Shown piece by piece: positions 1 through 5,233 of a DNA stretch of 5,233 nucleotides (positions within the stretch are counted from its first letter, which is position 1; the number at the start of each line of letters is the position of its first letter). The stretch is taken from assembly GCA_913064755.1 (NCBI GenBank), contig CAJYBQ010000289.1, positions 1-5,233 on the forward strand, read 5' to 3'. The position numbers and the translations under genes were made by a program. This stretch comes from an uncultured Alphaproteobacteria bacterium (lineage in GTDB: Bacteria > Pseudomonadota > Alphaproteobacteria > Minwuiales > Minwuiaceae). Under the pieces are notes generated by a model that was given only the letters and a program-made list of their open reading frames with translations, did not search any database and had not been told where the DNA came from.

Positions 1-183
1 GTGAAAGCCGTCGAGGCCGTCGCGCGCGCCGTGCGTACCAACCGCTGCTTCCACAACGATCTCGTCTGTTGGCCTTGTCCCACCCGCTGGTTGCGCTCCG
101 GCCCCCGGGCCTGAAGTATCCGTCCGGACAGGGGGCCCCCTCGCGGTCGTCGATTTGGCGGCTGCTCGTCCCCTTGCCCCCCG

Positions 184-1386
184 TCAGTCAGTCCGGCCTT
201 TCCGACGCAGGGCCGCCAGGGGAATGGAGACGGTGGCGACGAAGGCCAGCAGGAAGCAGGCCCAGATCATCACGTCATAGCCGCCAAGTCCCCAGAACCA
301 GGCGGCGGCGAGCGGCGCGATGGCATAGCTGGACATGGTGACGGCGGCAATGGTGCCGGATATGGCGCCGAAGCCTTCCCGACCCAGCAGTTCCGCCGTG
401 ACCACGGGCCGGGTGATCGAATTGACGCCGACCCCCGCGCCCTGCAGCACCACGAAGACCACGATCAGCATCGGGGCCGCCGCCGTGCCCAGCAGGGCCA
501 GCGCCGCCACCGCCATCGACCCGAAGGCGAAGGACGTGATGCGCACCATGGAGATATGGCGTTCCGCCGCCATCATGGCCAGCCGACCGGCGACCTGCAT
601 CGGCCCCACCATGGATGCGGCCAGCACAACCGTTTCCGGCGGCAGTGCCTGTTCCTGCAACAGCGGCATCAGGTGATTGATCAGCATGCCGTGGTTCATG
701 GTGATCGCGGCGAAGGCAATGGCGATGAACCAGAACGTCGGCCGCGCGACCAGGCGGACGGGCCGTGGCGCATCGACCGGCTTCGGCGGCGGCGCAACGA
801 AAGGCAGTGCCCGCTCTATCCGTCCCGTCGCCAGCCAGGTCAGCGGCACGGTGACGAGCAGGATCAGCCCCGCGAACACCGTGATGCTGAGCCGCCAGCC
901 GCCGTATTCGGCAATCGCGAAGGCGGTGGGGAACGACACCGTGCCCGCGAACCCGGCCACGAGGGAGATCAGCGTGATCGGCCGCTTGGCACCGGCCCCG
1001 TAGTGATGCGTGATGAAGGCGAAGCAGGGCTCGTAGAGTGACATCGCCATGGTGCAGCCGAGCAGCACCCAGACGGCGAGGAACTGCGCCTGGGTCTGCA
1101 CCTGCGACAGCACCAGCAACAGCAGCGCGGCCAGCACCGGGCCGAAGGTCAGCAGGTAGCGCCCGTAGCCCCGGTCGATCAGCCGACCGACGAAGGGGGC
1201 AAGCACGGCGGAGGCGATCAGTGCCAGCGTCAGCGCCGCCGAGAGATCCGTCTTCGACCAGCCGAGATCGGCTTCCCACCGCGCCAGCAGCCCGGCGAAA
1301 CTGTAGAACACCCCTGCCCAGACAACGGTCTGCGCGATGGCCAGCGGCAGGATCGCCTGGCGCCATGACAGGGTGCCGGCGGTCAT
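184..1386 (-). CDS. MFS transporter, 400 aa, substrate unknown
   Basis: This is an inner-membrane secondary transporter of the major facilitator superfamily. The chain is almost entirely hydrophobic, with about twelve predicted membrane segments in two halves (roughly residues 11-187 and 215-391). They are joined by a polar central loop at about 188-214 rich in proline and arginine. Residues 67-79 (GRLIDRGYGRYLL) match the MFS motif A loop between segments 2 and 3. The N-terminal stretch around YSFAGLLARWEADLGWSK resembles bacterial monocarboxylate-transporter-like MFS proteins, but the substrate cannot be read from sequence. The frame stays open upstream to 1524, overlapping cysS, but transporter-like sequence begins only at the ATG at 1386, so I chose that start. 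No Shine-Dalgarno is visible; a short perfect inverted repeat abuts the ATG instead. The gene follows cysS by 67 bases on the same strand, so co-transcription is possible. No clear terminator follows the TGA. Family assignment is firm; the exact start is less so. Confidence 0.9.
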   Translation of the reverse strand: MTAGTLSWRQAILPLAIAQTVVWAGVFYSFAGLLARWEADLGWSKTDLSAALTLALIASAVLAPFVGRLIDRGYGRYLLTFGPVLAALLLLVLSQVQTQAQFLAVWVLLGCTMAMSLYEPCFAFITHHYGAGAKRPITLISLVAGFAGTVSFPTAFAIAEYGGWRLSITVFAGLILLVTVPLTWLATGRIERALPFVAPPPKPVDAPRPVRLVARPTFWFIAIAFAAITMNHGMLINHLMPLLQEQALPPETVVLAASMVGPMQVAGRLAMMAAERHISMVRITSFAFGSMAVAALALLGTAAAPMLIVVFVVLQGAGVGVNSITRPVVTAELLGREGFGAISGTIAAVTMSSYAIAPLAAAWFWGLGGYDVMIWACFLLAFVATVSIPLAALRRKGRTD

Positions 1387-1418
1387 CCGGGCAACCCGGC
1401 CCCGGCCGCGCACCGGGT
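1387..1418 (-). promoter_or_regulatory. Overlapping inverted repeats abutting the MFS start codon
   Basis: Read on the minus strand, the 13 bases directly before the MFS ATG are CCGGG-TTG-CCCGG, a perfect 5-bp hairpin with a 3-base loop (1387-1399). Its upstream part can alternatively pair in a longer-range stem, ACCCGG at 1413-1418 with CCGGGT at 1394-1399. The hairpin occupies the place where a ribosome binding site would be expected. It may restrict initiation, or it may reflect GC-rich spacer DNA. No U-tract follows, so it is not a canonical terminator for cysS. Confidence 0.3.
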
Positions 1419-1453
1419 CCGGCGGGCAGGTGACAACGGCCTCACCACCGGCC

Positions 1454-2842
1454 TTACCCCTCGATACGCCAGGTGGTGCCGCCGGCGCCGTCTTCCAGCA
1501 CCACGCCGCGTCCGGCAAGCTCATCGCGGATGGCGTCGGCGCGGGCGAAGTCCCGGCCCTTGCGCGCCGCCTGCCGTTCGGCGATCAGCCCCTCGATCTC
1601 CGCCGCATCGACGCCGCTGGCGCTCTGCCGCGCGGCAAACCATGCTTCCGGATCGCGCTGCAACAGGCCGAGCAGCCCGGCCCCGTCGATCAGGGCGGCC
1701 CGCAGCCGCGCCCGCTCGGCCCCCGTCGCGCCCTCCAGCGCCTTGGCGATGCGGAACACCTCCGCGATGGCCTTGGGCGTGTTCAGGTCTTCCGACAGCG
1801 CCTGCACGATGGCCGCGACGTCGGCATCGTCCGCCGCCGGTTCGGCCCCTGCCGCGTCCATGGTGTCGCGCAGCAGGCCGTAGAGCCGGTCGAGGTTCTT
1901 CTGCGCCTGTTCCAGCCCGGCGGGCGAGAAATCCAGCGGGTGGCGGTAATGCCCCGACAGCAGCAGCCAGCGGATCACCTCCCCCGGCCATTCGGCCCGC
2001 AGCGCCGAGATCAGCATGACGTTGCCGATGGATTTCGACATCTTGGTGCCGCCGACCCGCAGCATGGCATTGTGCATCCAGTAGCGGGCGAACGGCTCCC
2101 CGCCATGGGCGCAGGTGCTCTGCGCGATCTCGTTCTCGTGATGCGGGAAGATCAGGTCCTGGCCACCGGCGTGGATGTCGATGGTGCGCCCCAGGTGGGT
2201 TTCGGCCATGGCGGAGCATTCGATGTGCCAGCCGGGTCGGCCCCGGCCCCAGGGGCTGTCCCAGCCCGGCATCTCCGGCGTCGACGGCTTCCACAGCACG
2301 AAATCCGCCGGATCCTTCTTGTAGGGCGCCACCTCCACCCGGGCACCGGCGATCATCTCGTCACGGCTGCGGTTGGACAGGCGGCCGTAGTCGGGGAAGG
2401 ACCCGACGTGGAACAGCACGTGGCCATCCACCTCGTAGGCGTTTCCCGACGCCACCAGTTCGGCGATCATGGCGATCACCTCGGGCATGGTCTCCGTCAC
2501 CCGGGGTTCCACGTCCGGCGGCAGCACCCCCAGTTCCGCCATGTCCTCGCGATAGATGGCGATGTAGCGGTTGGTGATGGTGTCGATCGGCACGCCCTCG
2601 GCCCGGGCCTTGTCGTTGATCTTGTCCTCGACGTCGGTGATGTTGCGAGCATATCGCACATGCGGATACAGCCGCCGCAGCAGCCGGTAGAGCACGTCGA
2701 ACACCACCGCCGGGCGGGCGTTGCCGATATGCGGATCGTTGTAGACCGTGGGGCCGCAGACATACATCGTCACGCAATCCGGATCCGCCGGGACAAAGGT
2801 TTCCTTCTTCCGGGCGTAGGAATTGTAGATGGTCAGGGTCAT
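1454..2842 (-). CDS. cysS: Cysteinyl-tRNA synthetase
   Basis: This cytoplasmic class I aminoacyl-tRNA synthetase charges tRNA-Cys with cysteine using ATP. The protein is 462 residues, the usual bacterial length, and all hallmark sites are present. MYVCGPTVYNDPHIGN (26-41) carries the HIGH-type signature HIGN at 38-41 and the first zinc ligand Cys29. The other expected ligands are Cys209 in GWHIECSAM, His234 and Glu238 in FPHHENE; these fall at essentially the positions known from E. coli CysRS. KMSKS is at 267-271, followed by IGN. The C-terminal helical anticodon-binding part ends in a typical DFARADAIRDEL...GVVLEDG...TWR segment. The start is the ATG at 2842, where homology to MTLTIYNSY begins; the Shine-Dalgarno is weak. 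The gene is divergent from folE and lies upstream of an MFS gene on the same strand. The long open frame on the opposite strand (1337-2872) is a GC-driven shadow. Confidence 0.98.
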   Translation of the reverse strand: MTLTIYNSYARKKETFVPADPDCVTMYVCGPTVYNDPHIGNARPAVVFDVLYRLLRRLYPHVRYARNITDVEDKINDKARAEGVPIDTITNRYIAIYREDMAELGVLPPDVEPRVTETMPEVIAMIAELVASGNAYEVDGHVLFHVGSFPDYGRLSNRSRDEMIAGARVEVAPYKKDPADFVLWKPSTPEMPGWDSPWGRGRPGWHIECSAMAETHLGRTIDIHAGGQDLIFPHHENEIAQSTCAHGGEPFARYWMHNAMLRVGGTKMSKSIGNVMLISALRAEWPGEVIRWLLLSGHYRHPLDFSPAGLEQAQKNLDRLYGLLRDTMDAAGAEPAADDADVAAIVQALSEDLNTPKAIAEVFRIAKALEGATGAERARLRAALIDGAGLLGLLQRDPEAWFAARQSASGVDAAEIEGLIAERQAARKGRDFARADAIRDELAGRGVVLEDGAGGTTWRIEG

Positions 2843-2877
2843 GGCTCTGGTCCGCTGCGAGGGATCGTGTGACGGCC

Positions 2878-2906
2878 CTTATCGACCGTCCATCCGGGCA
2901 ACGCAA
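2878..2906 (-). promoter_or_regulatory. Possible sigma-70-type promoter for cysS
   Basis: On the minus strand, TTGCGT (2901-2906) and GATAAG (2878-2883) are separated by exactly 17 bases and would start transcription near 2871, leaving a leader of about 28 bases before the cysS ATG. The matches to TTGACA/TATAAT are only 3 and 4 of 6. The AT-rich stretch at about 2941-3000 further upstream could hold another promoter instead. Confidence 0.25.
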
Positions 2907-3035
2907 CCCTGCGACCAGCGCGGATGACATCCCCCTGCCCGTCAGTAATAATCATGCACTGGCAGTTGCGAAACGCCGCTGCCGCCATATTTATGCAAGT
3001 CGACCATGCATGTTTGCCGCGTGTCGTTTGCAACA

Positions 3036-3064
3036 TTGATCCACAGGCAGCATGCTTGCGTAAT
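3036..3064 (+). promoter_or_regulatory. Candidate sigma-70-type promoter for folE
   Basis: TTGATC (3036-3041) and CGTAAT (3059-3064) are spaced by 17 bases and each match four of six consensus positions. Transcription would begin near 3071. That is just before the potentially structured folE leader (from 3077) and about 66 bases upstream of the folE ATG. The position is consistent with the leader RNA, but the call rests on pattern only. TTGCAA at 3028-3033 is an alternative -35 with a poorer -10. Confidence 0.38.
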
Positions 3065-3070
3065 GAGACG

Positions 3071-3139
3071 TGACTGCAGTTGATCGGAGCGGCCCGGTGC
3101 GGGCCCACGGACTGGACGAGGAAGGACGACGGGCCCATG
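3071..3139 (+). promoter_or_regulatory. Structured folE leader; candidate riboswitch (THF-II / folE-motif type to be tested)
   Basis: The leader can fold as an outer stem CAGUU (3077-3081) with GACUG (3110-3114, one G-U pair). Next comes an asymmetric internal loop (3082-3090 against 3106-3109), then an inner perfect stem GGCCCG (3091-3096) / CGGGCC (3100-3105) with loop GUG. The outer stem ends directly before the purine-rich Shine-Dalgarno at 3118-3126. GGGCCC occurs at 3101-3106 and again at 3131-3136, immediately before the ATG. The two copies can pair with each other, placing the Shine-Dalgarno in a loop, and this would break the inner stem. Known: folE-motif (THF-II) tetrahydrofolate riboswitches lie upstream of folE in alphaproteobacteria. 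I infer the link from gene, position and a two-stem layout; I could not verify the conserved nucleotides. Confidence 0.4.
3118..3126 (+). promoter_or_regulatory. Ribosome binding site of folE
   Basis: GAGGAAGGA is a good Shine-Dalgarno; its AAGGA core (3122-3126) lies 10 bases before the ATG at 3137. It decides the start in favour of this ATG over the in-frame TTG at 3080, whose extra 19 residues would come from the structured leader and look unlike the family. Confidence 0.75.
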
Positions 3140-3775
3140 GATGCTCTGGTGACGGAACCCGGTCATGAGGCCGAAGGGCGGGAGTATGATCCCGCCACTG
3201 GCAAGACCCGTCCGAGCCGTGAACAGGCCGAGGCGGCCGTTCGCACGCTGATCGAATGGGCGGGGGACAACCCCGACCGCGAAGGCCTGCTGGACACGCC
3301 GAAGCGCGTTGCACGTGCCTACGAGGAATTCTTCGCCGGTTACGACGAGGATCCGGAGGAAGTGCTGGGCCGCACCTTCGAGGACGTGGAAGGCTATGAC
3401 GATATCGTCATGCTGCGCGACATCCGCATCGAGACCCATTGCGAACACCACATGGTGCCGATCATCGGCAAGGCGCATGTCGCCTATTTCCCCAACGGCA
3501 AGGTCGTCGGCATCAGCAAGCTGGCCCGCGTCGTGGAAATCTACGCCAAGCGCCTGCAGACCCAGGAAACCATGACCGCGCAGATCGCGGCCACCTTCGA
3601 GAAGGTGCTGCAGCCGCGCGGCGTCGCCATCATGATCGACGCCGCCCACCAGTGCATGACCACCCGCGGCATCAAGAAGCCCGGCGTGTCCTGCATCACC
3701 ACCCGCTTCACCGGCCTGTTCCGCGAGGACCGCGACATGGAACGCCGCTTCCTGGACCTCGCCCGGGGGATCTGA
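3137..3775 (+). CDS. folE: GTP cyclohydrolase I (FolE, type IA)
   Basis: FolE converts GTP and water to 7,8-dihydroneopterin triphosphate and formate, the first step of tetrahydrofolate and pterin synthesis; family members are cytoplasmic homodecamers. The protein is 212 residues. A short polar N-terminus (1-30) precedes the conserved domain. THCEHHMVPIIGKAHVAYFP (101-120) supplies zinc ligands Cys102 and His105 and catalytic His104. HQCMTTRGIKKPG (171-183) supplies His171 and the third zinc ligand Cys173. TQET around Glu144 matches the GTP-base-binding glutamate, and the end RDMERRFLDLARG is typical. All residues expected from E. coli FolE are present with a constant offset of eight. By hand count 180 of 212 codons end in G or C, normal for a high-GC host. 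The gene is divergent from cysS, has its own candidate promoter and leader, and stands alone on this strand. The antisense frame 2942-3649 is a shadow. Confidence 0.98.
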   Translation: MDALVTEPGHEAEGREYDPATGKTRPSREQAEAAVRTLIEWAGDNPDREGLLDTPKRVARAYEEFFAGYDEDPEEVLGRTFEDVEGYDDIVMLRDIRIETHCEHHMVPIIGKAHVAYFPNGKVVGISKLARVVEIYAKRLQTQETMTAQIAATFEKVLQPRGVAIMIDAAHQCMTTRGIKKPGVSCITTRFTGLFREDRDMERRFLDLARGI

Positions 3776-3793
3776 GGGGGAGTGGCGGTGGCG

Positions 3794-3821
3794 TCAGGCG
3801 CGGCCTGAAGCGGGAAACCGC
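3794..3821 (+). other. Two tandem hairpins just after folE (possible transcript end structure)
   Basis: Eighteen bases after the folE stop, TCAGGC-GCG-GCCTGA (3794-3808) forms a perfect 6-bp hairpin. After one base, GCGG-GAAA-CCGC (3810-3821) forms a 4-bp hairpin capped by a GNRA-type tetraloop. There is no run of T after either, so this is not a canonical intrinsic terminator. It could protect or help end the folE transcript. Confidence 0.4.
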
Positions 3822-3836
3822 AAGGCAGGCTGAATA

Positions 3837-3885
3837 CCGGATACGGGTAGCGTCGGGTATTCCGGGAAACGAAGGTTTTTCGGAA
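3837..3885 (+). other. Mutually exclusive hairpins in the folE 3' region
   Basis: An 11-bp stem pairs 3860-3870 with 3875-3885 around a GAAG loop. Two of its pairs (3865-3880 and 3866-3879) are G-U in plus-strand RNA and become A-C mismatches in minus-strand RNA, so the fold fits a plus-strand transcript. An upstream alternative pairs CCGGATAC (3837-3844) with GTATTCCGG (3857-3865), 8 bp with one bulged T. This uses part of the same bases, so the two cannot form fully together. The element could be a folE 3'-UTR structure, part of a small RNA, or a non-canonical terminator. No T-run follows position 3885. Confidence 0.35.
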
Positions 3886-4037
3886 CCATGCCGACCTGTC
3901 CACAAAGCGCCAATTCGCTGCATGTGCGAAAGATGATGGGCATCTATCATAGTTCTGGATAGAGGTCGGAAATCAGAAGTTCGCGGCACTTACGCAACAA
4001 TATGCGGAACGAGCACAGATCAGCCCTTCACAACAGC

Positions 4038-4472
4038 CTATTTCTTGTTCGCATGCAAAGCGTTCTCGAAGTGGCGGTGCATTGCCTTGGACCGAAGCAA
4101 ATAAATAGAAAGGCTGACATACATGGCATACTCCAGCATCATTGTCAGAACACCCGTTGCCCCGCCTCCAAATGCTCCGAAGTCCATAACTTCAACAAAA
4201 CAGAGTGTCGCCAACACGGCATACATGGTGATTGTTGCGAAAGGCGTATGGGGCCACTTGCTAAGATAGCCAACCACAAAAATCGCCCCTGTGAGCATGA
4301 TTGCAAAGAAATGGGCGAACTGAAGACCATCGGGAAACCTGCTGTTTTGCAGCCCAATGTTCAGACTAGGGAGCACATATTCCACCAGTCCCAGCAGCCC
4401 CCAGCACAACAGGAAAACCGACAATGCGAGCAGGAATTTGGGAATGAATCTGTCAAGCACAGGCACGGGCAT
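4038..4472 (-). CDS. Small four-segment membrane protein, family unknown
   Basis: I do not recognise this 144-residue protein. It has four predicted membrane segments, at about 12-34, 50-70, 78-96 and 105-126. A glycine-rich turn (FGAFGGGATG, 98-107) precedes the last segment, and a basic tail follows (RSKAMHRHF...NKK), suggesting both ends are cytoplasmic. There is no cleavable-looking signal peptide and no obvious catalytic motif. A strong AGGAG (4475-4479) supports translation, but it is only 2 bases from the ATG at 4472. The in-frame GTG at 4466 is 8 bases away and may be the true start, giving 142 residues. A TATACA (4501-4506) upstream could be a -10 element, without a good -35. By hand count 87 of 144 codons end in G or C, far fewer than in folE, so the gene was probably acquired. 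It is convergent with folE and has no partner gene in view. That it is a real gene seems likely; its function is open. Confidence 0.72.
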   Translation of the reverse strand: MPVPVLDRFIPKFLLALSVFLLCWGLLGLVEYVLPSLNIGLQNSRFPDGLQFAHFFAIMLTGAIFVVGYLSKWPHTPFATITMYAVLATLCFVEVMDFGAFGGGATGVLTMMLEYAMYVSLSIYLLRSKAMHRHFENALHANKK

Positions 4473-4474
4473 AT

Positions 4475-4479
4475 CTCCT
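4475..4479 (-). promoter_or_regulatory. Shine-Dalgarno of the small membrane protein gene
   Basis: On the minus strand AGGAG precedes ATG (4472) by 2 bases and GTG (4466, codon 3) by 8 bases. The usual spacing of 5-10 bases favours the GTG; the ATG is kept as the conservative annotation. Confidence 0.55.
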
Positions 4480-4981
4480 GATTTGGTGCTTAATCACGGC
4501 TGTATAAAGGCTCCGGTCTCCAAAATTCCATGACCCATCCGCCCCGAAGCACATGGCATACCTGCCGGATTGTAGTCTGCTGACCATGCTTCGGTGTCAG
4601 CATAACGGTCGTTTGTGGAGCCATGGATCACACATCTGCGGCGAACGACAGGAACCACGAACACAAATGCGAAGTCCACAGCCAACGTGAATGGCAGATT
4701 TGGCCTGGATCACTGACCTCATGACGATTGTGAATGTGCGAAATCGGCGATCCAAGCAGTCAAGAGCTTGGACTCGTAGCCGCCGTTCACTTGTTCCGCA
4801 AAACCTGCATGTCTCGGACACTCCCGCAATTGTGCAAGTCGCGCTGGATTTCACCGATGTTCGACTCCGAAAGCGCGTGCCGGAAACCATCATTCCGAGA
4901 ACAGGTCGTGCACCCGGGTCTCGAGAAGGGGGGACTGGCGCCATACTGCCTGCCACGACACGCCCGGCAACCCTCACCCCA

Positions 4982-4996
4982 CGTTCGATCCGAACG
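4982..4996. repeat. Perfect inverted repeat, 6-bp arms
   Basis: CGTTCG-ATC-CGAACG is a perfect palindrome with a 3-base centre, in the stretch without a supported gene. It has the shape of a small operator or hairpin, but no promoter or regulated gene is visible beside it. It does not match the alphaproteobacterial LexA pattern GTTC-N7-GTTC. Confidence 0.35.
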
Positions 4997-5233
4997 CTTT
5001 CCTGTCGGCTCTGCGCATGAAGCCGAGATCGATGCCGGCTGGATCGATGCCCGCCTCGTGACGCAATCTTCGGAGCGCCCAGCGCGGATCGCGTCGGGCC
5101 TCACTCGAAGACGAGCACGGACTCCCCAAGACTCTCGACACACGGCCCCACGCCGAGGTCCGGCGGACCGCCGCCGCAGAGCCCAACGCTCCCGCCCGGT
5201 GGGCCCGCGTTCCCCCCTCAGCTCCTCAGGCGG

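Larger units (their letters stand above)
4473..5233. other. 761-base stretch with no supported gene
   Basis: I find no recognisable protein, tRNA, rRNA or insertion sequence here. The left part (to about 4800) shares the lower GC of the neighbouring membrane-protein gene; the right end becomes GC-rich. A plus-strand frame is open from an ATG at 4734 to the window edge (166 codons, no stop). It has no Shine-Dalgarno, and its far end turns into arginine/proline-rich sequence typical of a non-coding frame in GC-rich DNA. On the minus strand, protein-like stretches in two frames (5186-4974 continuing past a TGA to about 4895, and down to 4787) could be remains of a broken gene, but I recognise no family. 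A 63-codon minus-strand frame at 4494-4685 would need a TTG start and has no good ribosome binding site. Small elements are an inverted repeat at 4982-4996 and GATCGATGCC repeated at 5027-5036 and 5042-5051. Confidence 0.5.

Noticed and set aside
1..114. Plus-strand frame from the first base to a TGA at 112-114, possible end of a gene
   Set aside because: Only 37 codons, with an odd Cys/Trp/Pro-rich end and no recognised family; minus-strand frames in the same bases are equally open.
131..140. GGGGGCCCCC palindrome downstream of the MFS gene
   Set aside because: No loop and no T-run, so it cannot act as a usual intrinsic terminator; likely GC-rich chance.
1337..2872. 511-codon open frame antisense to cysS
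   Set aside because: cysS on the other strand has every catalytic and zinc-binding residue; this frame is a by-product of GC-rich codon use and has no recognisable domain.
2942..3649. 235-codon open frame antisense to folE, reaching into the spacer
   Set aside because: It mirrors folE codons; its only non-overlapping part is the spacer, with no ribosome binding site or motif.
3934..3953. Minus-strand stem GAT(A)GAT / ATCATC followed by TTT as a terminator for the small membrane protein gene
   Set aside because: Six weak pairs with a bulge and only three T; too poor to call.
4121..4561. ACATGGCATAC repeated at 4121-4131 and 4551-4561
   Set aside because: Eleven bases, one copy inside the coding sequence; no further similarity around the copies.
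4494..4685. 63-codon minus-strand frame ending 21 bases before the small membrane protein gene
   Set aside because: Requires a TTG start, lacks a ribosome binding site and shows no motif; spacing and codon use alone do not support a gene.
3922..4743. ATGTGCGAAA at 3922-3931 and 4734-4743 as possible direct repeats flanking the low-GC segment
   Set aside because: Ten-base matches are expected by chance several times in a window this long, and no integrase or transposase is present.

Overview
The window looks like a piece of a high-GC proteobacterial chromosome, most likely from an alphaproteobacterium (inferred from protein style, GC-rich codon use and the folE leader context; no marker gene fixes the genus). 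Three full-length genes with normal, strongly GC-biased codon use occupy roughly the first 3.8 kb. A fourth small gene of clearly different base composition sits in a gene-poor right third.

Layout. Positions 1-183 hold no supported gene. On the minus strand, cysS (cysteinyl-tRNA synthetase, 1454-2842) is followed 67 bases downstream by a 400-residue major facilitator superfamily transporter (184-1386); the two may be co-transcribed. A 294-base divergent spacer (2843-3136) separates cysS from folE (GTP cyclohydrolase I, 3137-3775, plus strand). The folE side of this spacer has a candidate promoter, then a short leader with a GC-rich hairpin, an asymmetric internal loop and a GGGCCC copy abutting the start codon. 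The leader is a reasonable candidate for folate-responsive or other structure-based control of folE. Downstream of folE, about 90 bases contain several consecutive inverted repeats, including an 11-bp hairpin that is fully paired only as plus-strand RNA.

Right third. A convergent minus-strand gene (4038-4472) encodes a small protein with four predicted membrane segments and no recognised family. Its third-position GC is about 60 percent by hand count, against about 85 percent for folE, suggesting recent acquisition. The last 761 bases (4473-5233) contain no gene I can support, only weak open frames, a short perfect inverted repeat and a small direct repeat.

Function. cysS and folE are housekeeping genes (translation; entry into tetrahydrofolate and pterin synthesis). 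The transporter and the small membrane protein have no assigned substrates. I found no CRISPR array, tRNA, rRNA, insertion sequence or recognisable defence system. The items most worth checking are the folE leader, the structured 3' region of folE and the small membrane protein.
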